In this document: positions 50,047 to 61,000 of the stretch, piece by piece | Position numbering within the stretch: position 1 is the stretch's first letter | Layout of the letters: each line of letters opens with the position of its first letter | Assembly: GCA_963855995.1 (NCBI GenBank) | Contig: OY979718.1 | Span: 59,994,564 to 60,058,563 of the forward strand | Origin: Muricea muricata | Lineage: Eukaryota > Cnidaria > Anthozoa > Malacalcyonacea > Plexauridae | DNA length: 64,000 nt | Direction of reading: 5' to 3' | The notes under the pieces: model-generated | The model's database searches: none | The model's input: the letters and a program-made list of their open reading frames with translations, nothing else | Told to the model about the DNA's origin: nothing | Program-made: the position numbers and the translations under genes

Positions 50047-51865
50047 GCGGCTTAATTTGACTCAACACGGGAAAACTCACCAGGTCCAGACATAGTAAAG
50101 ATTGACAGATTGAGAGCTCTTTCTTTTCGACGAGCTCTCGGACTGCAACGAACTCCTCGTACTTGAAATCCCGGTAAAGTCCTCTGTCGAGTATTTGAAC
50201 TGACTTCTCAAACTCATCAATTATGCAATTCAAAGTACTAGTACGTTGAAAAATTACTACTAGTAGTTGACTACTAGTAGTTTGAAATATGACTACTAGT
50301 AGTTTGAAAAGGAATACTTAATCAGCTCCGCTGTCCCCTGGGACATTTCAAATCCGCCACCTGCTTTTAAGACACTTTTCCTGTAGTTTCAAAACACTAA
50401 TTAAATATGTATTTCTTTTGAATTTCCTTCATGAATTATTAATGATTTTAGAATGTTGTATCCAGTACACTAGTAAGGTGCGCAGTATTTGAACTGTTGA
50501 AGATGGTTACTCTTGAACAATGGGCATTAGATTTATATTCCCTTGATTAGTGCATAGGACGCAGCTTAATTTAATTTGGTTCTATGTTTTTTGACTGCTC
50601 CATTAGGTGAATAATACTAGTATACTAATGACCATACATTATTTACGCAAACTAACACAAAAATTTGCTTATAAAGCACTCCCACATGGAAAATGAAAAA
50701 TCGGATTCCGTTAAATGATGCCTCTTTGTACCATCGTTTTTCATTGGGATCGGGCTCGAAATGACAGAGCTTTGTATAGATTCAGCTTCGCTTCCTTAAG
50801 AGTTAATGATTAAGAGGGAGTTGGTCAGACTAATTATCAAAGAGGATCGCGGGCTCTGGCTACGAGATTTCGTCTTATCTTAGATTCAAGTCCACGCATA
50901 GCACGCAGCGTATAACCAAATCAAAGACAAACTTGAAGCTTGTATCGGTCTGACGTCAAAACATAGTCAGTAATAGCGTTATTGTGCCTGTTTAGTGACA
51001 TAATAAACAATACATCTACTGTATTAAAATCATTAAACTTTACTGTTCTCTGCTGCTCATGATTTGCTACCATGACCGCGTTGCACCAGCTGTGAAAAAG
51101 AACAAAGGGGTTCAAATATCACTTAGACTGATAAGACTGTTTTGCTTTCTAGCTTTTGCGAGTTTTTTTTAGCTATGTGTAAATTTTCTGAGAAGTTTCA
51201 GTATCCTAACTGATATAATATTTTTTTCTAGAGCAATTAACCAAGACCTAATGCGTCGCTCAACTTTACCTGGCCACAATGTAAATACGGACTACGGCAA
51301 ACTTGTCACAGTTGTGATCTTGAGGTTAAATTTTAATCAAGTTATGAAAGGCCATCTAGTTCTCCTTAGTCGTCAATTAAACAGCGGTGTGCTTGGGAGT
51401 GTTGCTGTTCAAAGAACTTTATTTGCAGGTAATATCCGACCATATTTTAGACCTAATTATAGCGCAATATATTGTCCATAATTTAGTGCAATACACTGTT
51501 GTTGAAGTTCTTAACTAAAATGTAAAAAGGTTCAAAACTTCCTTGAAGAACTATCTCAAAAAATCTATATGGATACTTGCAATCAGTTAGGATGGGACGA
51601 CACAGCATCGGCATTTAGTCCTATATAGTTGTGAAAGAAAATGAGAAGTACGACTTCATGAAAACTGCGTTGCAGTACATAAAGTATTGAAACTTTGCAT
51701 TCCTTATACAAGGCAAACTCCACACAAACTGACTTGAAGAAACTATAACACAATTTGTTTATTTCAGCTCGCCTCGACAAGAATTCGTGCACGACAATGT
51801 GCCAAAACTCGAATATTTGTTTCCCAGCATGCAAGATCAACTGCTGTTGGCCTGGTAACAACTGA
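42425..51865 (+). CDS. Secreted CAP/SCP-domain protein with mucin-like repeat tract, SEA-like domain and six-Cys C-terminal module (multi-exon)
   Basis: Seven exons join in frame: 42425-42968, 43319-43471, 43596-46982, 47247-47371, 48001-48059, 51232-51428 and 51768-51865, the last ending in TGA at 51863-51865. All introns are GT/AG and phases match (1,1,1,0,2,1). Counted from ATG 42434 this gives about 1517 residues. The CAP domain lies at about residues 90-225: CAHNYIRRLHN, PKLRW, DEN, AVEFWYSE, then HFTRLIWQ, LGVG and YRPMGN. A long Pro/Ser/Gly/Glu repeat tract follows, then a SEA-like domain, then a six-Cys tail. No transmembrane segment follows the SEA region, so secretion is likely. The first listed exon follows an acceptor (acag at 42421-42424) and begins FCLMFIS, which looks like the end of a signal peptide whose start lies in an unseen upstream exon. 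CAP proteins are usually secreted; the role here is unknown. The combination recalls cnidarian nematocyst or mucus proteins (inference). Confidence 0.82.
44220..46700 (+). repeat. In-frame tandem repeat tract coding for Pro/Ser/Gly/Glu-rich sequence (102-bp unit, 426-bp higher-order unit)
   Basis: The core unit is 102 bp (34 residues), with recurring SVERPGSSVERP, PSIPGSPPGSSE and TSVGPPGS. Variant units carrying SANKEGPPDSSNNSVE return at 44691, 45117 and 45543, exactly 426 bp apart, so four core units plus 18 bp form a higher-order repeat. Another such variant appears near 46485. Every unit length is a multiple of three, which keeps the frame open. The product is rich in Ser, Pro and Gly with regular Glu/Arg, has no Cys, and should be extended and possibly O-glycosylated. 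Flanking non-periodic relatives of the unit (43760-44220 and 46560-46800) suggest the array grew by internal duplication. Confidence 0.93.
47247..51428 (+). CDS. SEA-like domain encoded by three exons of the composite gene
   Basis: Exons 47247-47371, 48001-48059 and 51232-51428 splice in phases 0 and 2. Together they encode a fold-like pattern: GRSFNVSIILP, then TNSLIFHQLKDALEQAIRNLY, then FLDVQLLEFR, then GKLVTVVILRLNF, then GHLVLLSRQLNSGVL. This beta-alpha-loop-beta-alpha order, with a long helix before the fourth strand, is that of SEA domains, which commonly sit next to mucin-like Ser/Thr/Pro stalks. I do not see the GS[VIA] autoproteolysis site in the expected loop, so this copy is probably not self-cleaving. 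The call rests on pattern and context, not on a profile search. Confidence 0.6.
48130..49080 (+). mobile_element. Two tandem LTR-like units (solo-LTR or TRIM-like) in the CAP-gene intron
   Basis: Two direct copies occur (about 48132-48683 and 48684-49077). Both start AATGAGGTTRCGTAGTAACC and share GCGCGCGATCTGG, a TATA-like GGATATAYAAGAGCATCAG, the block TGGTCAGGCCCTCGCTGTAC and the end CACGGGTAAGTATGGTGACA. Middle parts differ: the first contains a ~47-bp minisatellite, the second has TAATAAAGCC. TATA box plus a TGGTGACAACGG stretch after the end resemble an LTR followed by a primer-binding site. No gag-pol was seen. Confidence 0.6.
48233..48430. repeat. Degenerate ~47-bp minisatellite, four copies, inside the first LTR-like unit
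   Basis: Each copy reads roughly TTGGGYGTRGTCCCTTTGCTAAT, then a variable stretch, then CGACAGCTTAGCA. Starts are near 48234, 48280, 48330 and 48379. The second LTR-like unit lacks them, so the array expanded or was lost after the units diverged. Confidence 0.7.
50250..50312. repeat. Short palindromic repeat cluster (ACTACTAGTAGTT)
   Basis: The self-complementary AACTACTAGTAGTT-like motif occurs three times within about 60 bp, separated by GAAATATG and GAAAAATT-like spacers. It is inside the CAP-gene intron. Confidence 0.85.
51768..51865 (+). CDS. Terminal exon: six-cysteine module resembling a minicollagen cysteine-rich domain
   Basis: Acceptor atttcag|CT at 51767/51768 continues the phase-1 codon. 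The exon encodes 31 residues ending in CxxxC-x5-CxxxC-xxx-CC-WPGNN and then TGA. Cnidarian minicollagen domains use CxxxCxxxCxxxCxxxCC, so number, order and the final CC agree and one spacer is longer (5 instead of 3). Hydra NOWA, a nematocyst wall protein, also combines an SCP/CAP domain with such cysteine modules (established knowledge). That makes a capsule or extracellular-matrix role attractive, but it is inference here. Confidence 0.6.
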
Positions 51866-52048
51866 GATAACCAAGTTACTGTTTTATATCCTGCATGCTA
51901 ACTTATTCCAAAGGAATGCTGTTGGTTCTTGGCTCACTCAAACCATAGAAGAGAGTTGAAAGGACGTGCCAGAAAAGATCACATAAAACGCGCTACTCGA
52001 ACGGGTCCGTGCGTAATCTCTAAAATTACATTTTTTACATTAACCTTT

Positions 52049-55000
52049 TTAATGGAAGGACGGCTGAAAATTAGTATATTGTTGATTTTGGGAAGACTGA
52101 TTTAAATTCTGTGATTGTGCAATTTGTCCTTGTAGTGTTAGATCATTTGTGAGTTGATTTGGTAAAGTCATTTTAGCGGGAGCTGACATCTGGCGTTGAA
52201 GGTTCACTTGTGACGTCACAGGACTTGAACCACCAACTGAAAATAAAAACAGCGAAAAGTAACGAAATAGTCGTAGTGCAGTGGCGTAGAAAGAAAGTAA
52301 TTATTGTGGGGGCACATATCTATGGCACAACCCAACACCATGAGCTATATAATATCACTATATATTAGCCCCACGCCCCCCCCCCCAGTTCCTACGCCAT
52401 TGTAGTGTCAATTTTTACTGCACAAAAGTATGGTGGCCCATTGTTATCAAACATTTTTTCTGTGTATTTTTTCTAAGAAGTTTTATTTCACGTTTATAAA
52501 AATATATGAAAATAAAAATTTCTACTTTTTTTATATTTATTAATTATCCATTCTTATTTTTTTTTTAAATGAACAATACTAACATGGTCATAAGAATGAA
52601 AAAAAAAATAAAATATTGAACGGACCAGCGTTGTCAAATACGCGGTCAAAAAGACTGGTACTTATGCAGCACGTTGTATACATGGTCCCGGTCACTGCTC
52701 GACGTGCACATGTTTACATAATTCTACCGATGCTACTTTTGTCAGTGCCTTTTCCAATATTACCTTTGTGTATTAAGTCTTCGCTCATAAACCATTTATA
52801 TGAATTATGAAACGCAAATTCAAACCAAAGGAAACTTGGGACAGTTTTGAAAAAAGAGTGGGTGTGAAACGAACTGGAACGACTGCTAAAAAAGTTGGAA
52901 TGAACGTACCAAATGATATTCTGGTGCAAAGAATGTCGCCGAATGCATCGGGTCGCCTCAAGAAATATGAACCCTTGGACACGCGTGATTTTATCCCGTT
53001 TGATGATTATGAAGAGTTAACCATAGATAACGTAAAAGAGGCCTGCGAAAAGTTCTATAAAGCTCCCGAAGGGTCGTGTGATATACTTGCATCCGACAAG
53101 GGGCCATCGTGTACCAAACTCGAACAACTGAAGGGCAAAAAAGTGTATTTTATCCGATTTTTTCCTCCCGAGCAAGTGATCGATAGCTGCAATCCTCAAA
53201 CATCATCGGCAGTTAAGGCAAGTTCTTCACCAATCAAGCAAAATAGCCCAAAGATATCAGTGGTTACTCCAAAATCACTTTCCATCAGTCAACTTCTTCG
53301 AGCTGGCAAACTTGTAAAACCAATAAAACAAAACATTGTTACCCTTGAACTGGAAACATTTGATATTCCAAAAATGCAATGGATAAAGAAAGGATCTTAT
53401 CAATTTGATATTGAAGAGAATAAGTTTTCCAGTGGAGCTTTCAGGGATTCCTTCAAAGCTCGAGCAATCAGTCCAGACATGCAGTCAAATCTCTGGGTAG
53501 TAAAGCAGTACCAACCATCAGCTAAAAACACTATAACTGATGATTTGCATATGTCTCTGGAAGACCATACCATAAATTATAGAATGCAATGCATCATCCA
53601 TAATGCCTAAATAATCTATCAGATAACAATGAATTGTTGCCATCTTTCCTGTCTCCGTTCCTTTGTCTATTCGGAGGAATCGTGGAAGCATCTCTGATTT
53701 GTACAGGTATTCCAGATATTTTTTTCCTACTATCAGTGGATTGGAGTTAGAGTAGCAAACAAATATGAACAGTATTTTTCGTGAAAAAGTATCCATGCAT
53801 CCATATACGCCTAGGGGGAAAGTCGAGTTTTGGTACCCACACAGCTTATCATGCCCGTCCAAAGATACAACCCATAAGGGCCCTTCTGACGTGAAAGGCT
53901 TCTTCGCAGGCTTTGCTTTCTTTTGCAATTTCCTACCCTCAACGCCTTCGGGGTCTAAGTCCCACATCATGTTATGAACAAGGTGTCGTGGTACTTTAAC
54001 GTTGTGTTCTATTCTTAATTTTTGATTCATGGCCCTGTAACCAAGCAACGTCCCTGGCCCATCGAGTTCTTTCTGAACGGCGTCTGCTACAGTTTCAAGT
54101 GGCACGTCGTAATCAATATATCTTATATCAAAGAATCTTAAACGTCTGTCAAGGGTGGCCAAGCTCCATTTGTATTGTACATAATCTCGTTTCATGTAAT
54201 CTAATATTTCTGATCTCTTTAAATTTTGCCTAACGTAATTTTCGAGGTCGCTTTTCAGAATATCATCAACTTTCCAGTCCGCCATATTGATTTACAATAC
54301 TGCAACTACAACTATAAGTTCCAGTCTTTTTGACCGCGTATTTGACAACGCTGGTCCGTTCAATATTTTTTTTTTCATTCTTATGACCATGTTAGTATTG
54401 TTCATTAAAAAAAAATAAGAATGGATAATTAATAAATATAAAAAAAAAGTAGAAATTTTTATTTTCATATATTTTTATAAACGTGAAATAAAACTTCTTA
54501 GAAAAAATACACAGAAAAACAATGGCTACCGAAAAGGCTACTACAGAAAAACAATGGATAACAATGGGCCACCATACAAAAGCCAATTTTTACTCCACCG
54601 TATCAATTTAAGCACACAAATTTCACTTTACTAATTTTACTTCAGAATTTTCAGGTGCGCGATGAAAATGTAAATGGACGGAATAAGGCAGGAATGTAAT
54701 TGATGGCCAACTTATTTTGGAATTCTTGATCTGACAAAATACTTGCAAATTTTCCTACGTATTTTCCAATCAAGCAACTATGTGCATGGACCAATGATTT
54801 CATTGTCCCTGTGTATTCTGTGTCCCTGTGGATAGTGGTATCAATTTTCCGTGCGCAATACAAAAGTATACAAAATTCGCAAACTTTTCAAGGTTATATT
54901 TTACGCATTTTACAACATTTCACAACCAAACTTCGCAGTTATACTAACTTTAGGATGTTCTTCAATGCTGTGGTAATGAATTTAACTATTTCGATTTTTT

Positions 55001-58000
55001 CAAATTACTTGGCTATTATGCAATTGGTCCATTCTGCGATTAAAATTTCAGTTTCCGCGCTTTGTAAACGTGCAACTATTTTGGAATGTGTGATACAAAC
55101 TTAGGAAGCAATCGTCGCAACGCAGACGCATTGCTATCAATGACGAAACCTCCTAATTGAAGACTAAAATTTTTCACGATCGAGACACGATACCTGCATT
55201 TTGACGCAGAAGATTCGATATTATTCCTGATTGCGAAAACGTTTTCTGGACAGGCACCACTGGATTAAGGCGCAGAGAAGTTGACGTCATTGGATGTTGT
55301 AAAGGTGTGGTAGCTTGTGAAGCATTAAGTTGTGACATTATGAAGGATTGGGGCATTGCTTCTTGGTTCAAAGATTTCTGATGAACGAGTGCTTGTGATT
55401 GTTGGAGATTCAACTGTTGCGATGTATCAACACTGCTAGCTCCTATGACGAACAAAAGAGAAAACTCACTAGCTTCAAGCATTTATTATATATGTTGCTT
55501 TGCATGTTCGTATGACTTAACTGTTAATGTTCTTCAACTATACAAGGAAATGGTAAAAATCAAATCAATACAAAAATGATTGCATTATTATTACTATACG
55601 GCTTGTAGAAACACAATCTATCGAACAAATTATTTTTTGTAATATTTAATTCATTAGTTGTAAGGTTGTTCATTGCATATCAGTAAGCCGCAAGTATTGC
55701 TATTTTCGATAACATTGTCAAGGCACTTTTTGCTGTACCTGATTATTATGCAGCTTGAGTAACAGTGCTTACAATCTACGGAGATGGGCAAGCAAATAGA
55801 CCTTACACAAGCAAAACAGAACTCGCACAGGGAAAAAAACCTCTTGAAATATCCAAGAAACTACCCGTCATAAATTTACTATAAAATGAAAAAAGCAAAA
55901 GGAGCGACAAAGGTGCGCGACAAAACTTGACAAGAAGCCATAAAGCGAAAGCTGCTAAACAGTCTTTGTTAGCAAGCAAACGGCTTTTCGACAGAGCTGC
56001 AGTAGATGAAGTCTTTGGGTTAAATGGGCTGGAAAGTGCATGGACATAGATTTAAAAACAGTTACATTCACAGATGAATGTCGAGCAAGTTTAGATGGGC
56101 CTGATGGGTGGAGCAGAGCAGAGCTTGGCTTGCCATAGGCGAGGCCAGACCATCAAATGATGCAGTATCAAAGAACTTGATATGTAACATTTTTCTTTAA
56201 TATTGTTATATGTATCATATGCAATGTATCATATGCTTCTATTTATGAATTGCATAATAATGTGATAATTAGTATCATTAGTATTAATGTACTAATTAAT
56301 ATTATTATTGAGATTATCATTAAAAAGTATCAATATTTGCTGTTTACTAAAGTGCAATAAATAACCTCTGGACGTTTCACAAGTTTTGGACAACTAATCG
56401 ATGAAATATCACTAATAAAAAACCCGATTTGCATAATACTTACTACATGAGGTATATATCGATTTTAGTGAACAACCTGAAAATGGTTGTGATGAAAAGG
56501 TATTGAGTGCTGACTGAGTACCTGCCATTGAGCTTGACGTAACAGATAACCCTGCATGACTTAAAAGTTGTGGATTTTGACTACCAGCAAACGTGTAACC
56601 CTGTCCTGTTTGTATTAAGTGTTGTATAGACGACTCTTCCATCTGGAAAACATATAAACAATACGTTAGAACGTACAGTAGTTACATTAAACAGTTTGAA
56701 ACAAATTCATCGAGGGGGGGGGGCATAAATATGTCTGACTGGACATTTAAAGGTCTTCTGGTGAAATTCAGTGTGAACTTGTAATTCAATCTTATAATTT
56801 CGTCATTAAATACATTTACAGAATATTTGTAATAGTATGTTTTGATATATAATATTTAAGAAATGGAAAATATTTTCGTGTTTCGCAAGACACGAGGAAA
56901 ACGCCCAAGTGTTTCTATAACTTGATAGAAACACAGAAAAAATGTTTTCTATTTCCTTTATCAAATAACCATTTTGAAAACAAAAAAGGTAATAAATTGA
57001 CTTTAATCACACTTAGTGAAATATTCTTGCAATTTTTACCTTGTCCGTGTAAAATAATAAAAATTTCAACATTTTTCTAAACAGTTAATTCACAAAATTA
57101 AAACTTACTTTATTCGTTAATTTCGAGACTAAATTCAGTAAAAAATGTTTTCTTGAGTATTTAGGGCAAGTTTTATATAATAATACATTTCTTTTAAAAA
57201 ATTAATCATATTTGCAACTTTGCCACGTTGTTTTAGTACAGTTCGATTTTTTGATTTGTCATTTTTTATTAGAATGAACTATTACTTACATGCATTGTTG
57301 AAGCAGGAACATTTCTTCGTTTCTGTGTTAGTTTCACATTTGGTGGAATCTGTTTGTTTGCTTGATTTCTATTTGAATATATACCGGAAGCACCAGGGCG
57401 CTGAGTTTGTAGAGCATCTCCTTGAGACTTTGGTAACAACATTACTTGTGGAACACCAGAAAACTGACTGCCTTGTGCTCTTTGAAGCCTGTGCAACAAG
57501 AAATTACGACGTTCATATGCTCCGTAAACACCAGCTTTCACTTAATTTCATCCTGTGAGTTAAATATGTGAAACTTGCACAACTCAACACTTACCTTCGT
57601 GCGTCAAGTTGTGATTGAACTGCATTGTGTGATGGGTAAGGGCGCTCCGATTGTGGCAGCGCTGGGGGGTTTAATTTGACGAGTGTCTGTTGCTGTTGTT
57701 GTTTATTTGGCTGTTGTTTATGTTGTACTTGTTGGTGTTGCGGTTGATGTAAAGTCATCACTTGTAGTAATTGTTGCTGCTGTTGTTGTTGTTGTTGTTG
57801 TTGGGGTTGTAGTTGCTGGGTTTGTTGTTGTTGTTGTTGTTGTTGGGGTTTTTGTGGCTGCAGCTGTGGTTGTTGTTGTAGCTGAGTTTGAGGTTGCTGT
57901 GAAATCATTTGCTGCGGTTGTTGCTGTAAATGCGGTTGTTGTTGTTGTTGATGTACTCGAGGTAAGGGCTTTGCCATTTTCCTCGGACGTTTCTGTTTAG

Positions 58001-61000
58001 ATTGTTCATCGCTCAAGTGATCGTCGAGTCCTACTTGGCACGAATCCAACCTCTCGCGTTTAACGGCTTCGTTAAGGTTAACCATCGAGTTATAAGGTCT
58101 TCCTGCACCTACATAAAAACCCAATAAATATTCCACGGACACATTTGAATAAATCTGCGCGATGTACATGTCCTATCCTATCCTATCCTATCCTATCCTA
58201 TCCTATCCTATCCTATCCTATCCTATCCTATCCTATCCTATCCTATCCTATCCTATCCTATCCTATCCTATCCTATCCTATCCTATCCTATCCTATCCTA
58301 TCCTATCCTATCCTATCCTATCCTATCCTATCCTATCCTATCCCGTCTCTTTTCACGCATCCAATTAATGTACGTACAATTTCATACAAGTTTTCACGTG
58401 TAGCTTTTCCCCATGAATTGTATCGTCAATCAAGTATAATTATCTACCTTGTTGAAGCTTTGCAGGAGATGGTCCTGCTGGAGGTAAATCCATGCTGTCG
58501 TCATCAGAATCGTCAGGAGGATTCAGGTAATAACTTAAAGGTTTACGTTTTACAAAGTTATGATAATGAGCACGCGGCAAATCTGTTTGGTAAGGTAAAG
58601 GTTTCCGTTCAAGTCTCACAGCACCGAACCAAGAGAACGACATCGGAGCAGGATTTTTATGTCCTTCTATCAAATCCCACGGACTGATCTTTTGTCGGCC
58701 TTTGACTTGCAGTCCCTGAGATACATAACAAAAAAGAAATAATACACATTCGAACAGACATTGTAAAATGTTATAGTTACAAGATCAAACCTCATTTGCC
58801 TCATCATTTTCCAAAGTCGATGACTGTGATTCAGACACAATTGAGAAGTCATTTTGTTGGCTTTTCTCAACAGTGACAACTTCAATAGAGCGACCAGGAA
58901 AAGGAAGCAACTGCTTGCAATACTCGATGTCACGAGGATTCTCCACGAGCATACGCTGGAAAGAAATTAGTTTTAGATGAAATTAGTTTTAAGTGAAACT
59001 AGTGAAACAAGACGTGTCTAGTAGACGTGTCTACTGTAATGATGTACATCAGAAAGGGAGCCACAATCTACATAGTAATGTCCAACAGCTCGCTAGTAGT
59101 GGAACGATTTATCCTTCTCGAAGGTTTTTCGTTGTACACAAGTTGACAACTTCAGAATCTCTTCGTATAGACTTAATTAACTTAGTGCTGCTTTAAAGTA
59201 CATCAGTAGTTTTAATATATCTGTACCTTCATTTTTTTAAATAATCCAGTGCTAAACTTTCTGCCATCGTCGGCTAACTGGTTCGTCGTTGACTCCGTAG
59301 ATGTGATAACGTTGATCAAAACCGACAACATATCAAGTATATTTGTGTAGTGATTGCTAACGAAAGAATATCAAAATAAACAACTACTGCATATTTTGGC
59401 TTGAGGTTCTTTTCGTTAATTCTTCCAAATAAGCATTTGTGAGAAATTAGGTTTTCAACGAATATGAAGCGTTGAAATGTACTATGTATGAATATTTATG
59501 TCACAATTAAACCGTAAAAATAGAATCAGTTAGTGAATCATGTTTTCTTGTATGTTACGTAATTGCTAATACTTTTGTCAGGAACATTACCACAGATAGA
59601 AGCAATCGCTATCCCGTCAGAAACATTTGGTTGTGTGCTATATACGTAGTCTTTTGCAAACTACGACCCTGGTTAAGTCGTGGAAAAACTATTTGCAGTA
59701 AAATAGAAAATATCCACCATAGATTTTGGTTTATTCAGATGTGGAAGAACATGCAACCGTTACAACTTGGAGGGAGGGTCAGATGTTCACATTTTCTCTG
59801 CTTATTATAACCGTTCCAATGTTTACTGAAAGAAAGTTTGCAATAGTTTTGTATCGCAGTACGTCTAGCACCTTAATTGCCATCACATTAGCTGCGGCAT
59901 GTTTTTGCATTAGAAAAACATGTACCTTGACTCAGTAGATAAAATACCACTGCTAATTAAATGAAATAACACAGCACTCCACTCTGTTGCCAAATGTAAG
60001 TTCTTTGGGTTTGCAATTGAATCGAACATCACACCAACCTATAATGCAAAAATGCCAATTTTAAAAAGCTTGCAATGTACGGTATGCAGATTTTTGAGAT
60101 TACTTGTCATGCCGTTTCATCAAGAATTTGTAGAATCATTTCTTTTTACCAATATTTGATACAATTCTGTTGAAAAACATGTTCCATTGTAGTCTAGGTT
60201 CAGTACAAAATATTTAATTTATCACGCCTTAGATCGAGTTGTTAGTAAATGAATAATACATACAATAATCGAATTCTGATTTGTCGTGATATTCAAAAGT
60301 CTCTTCAAGTACATGCTACCAGTCACGATCTTTTGATCAAGTCATAAAAAAACTTAGATTAGAAGTCAAATTGCTAGTAGCTAGTATTAGGCCTGCCTGC
60401 AAAGAATCAAGATGACATCATCTTTATTATTCTGGAAAATTATTTCCATTTTGTTAACCTGCAAATTACAATAATCGCTCACCAATCGAAGTCTTAAATC
60501 AAGAGCTTCCTGAAGATGTAGCTTGCTATTTTTCTCAAGAGGGTGGCTCTCCTACGCAACAAGAGACACTCGTAACTATTTTACCATTTGCACTGTCACA
60601 TCCATAACATGCAGGGCATATAAATTAGCAACACTATATGTACAAATTCATGGCAGGAAAACGTGAAACAACATATATGAACAACATCTATAACGAAAAT
60701 TTCTTCGTAAATAAACTCACAAGTTAAAATGGGTCGTTTTTTAGACATATTTGGCCTACTCGCAGTTCGTGCGTTATCAGATGCCTGCTCGTGTTTAAAT
60801 AGTACATAAGTATAGGTTATCATACGAGGGACAAGGCGAGATCAGTTTTATCGCTTGAGGGACGACATCATCACTTGTGCTTTATAATTTTATTTGGGTC
60901 AGAATTCCTACAGCGGGACAAAAAGCGATATCGCGGGACATATCGTTTTTATTTCACCCTGTTCATCACCTTATCACCCTGACAATGGCGCAAGTGTGTC

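Larger units (their letters stand above)
52429..54576. mobile_element. 2148-bp DNA transposon with ~250-bp terminal inverted repeats, 6-bp TSD; carries truncated alpha-kinase-like and integrase ORFs
   Basis: The element lies in the last MED12 intron. It is bounded by the 6-bp direct duplication CAAAAG (52423-52428 and 54577-54582). Ends read TATGGTGGCCCATTGTTATC inward on both sides, and the inverted repeats extend about 230-260 bp, to CCAGCGTTGTCAAATACGCG near 52627 and 54344. The right repeat carries a short internal tandem duplication (about 54520-54565). Inside, two ORFs converge and overlap by about 90 bp. A 6-bp duplication with TAT termini and a zinc-finger-less DDE integrase fits the IS3EU group as I remember it; that assignment needs a search. 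Confidence 0.88.

Noticed and set aside
57683..58000. Val/Ala-rich plus-strand frame
   Set aside because: Antisense of the MED12 glutamine-rich exon.
58145..58687. Plus-strand frame made of SYPIL repeats
   Set aside because: Artefact of the (TCCTA)n array; the minus strand here carries MED12 exons and intron.
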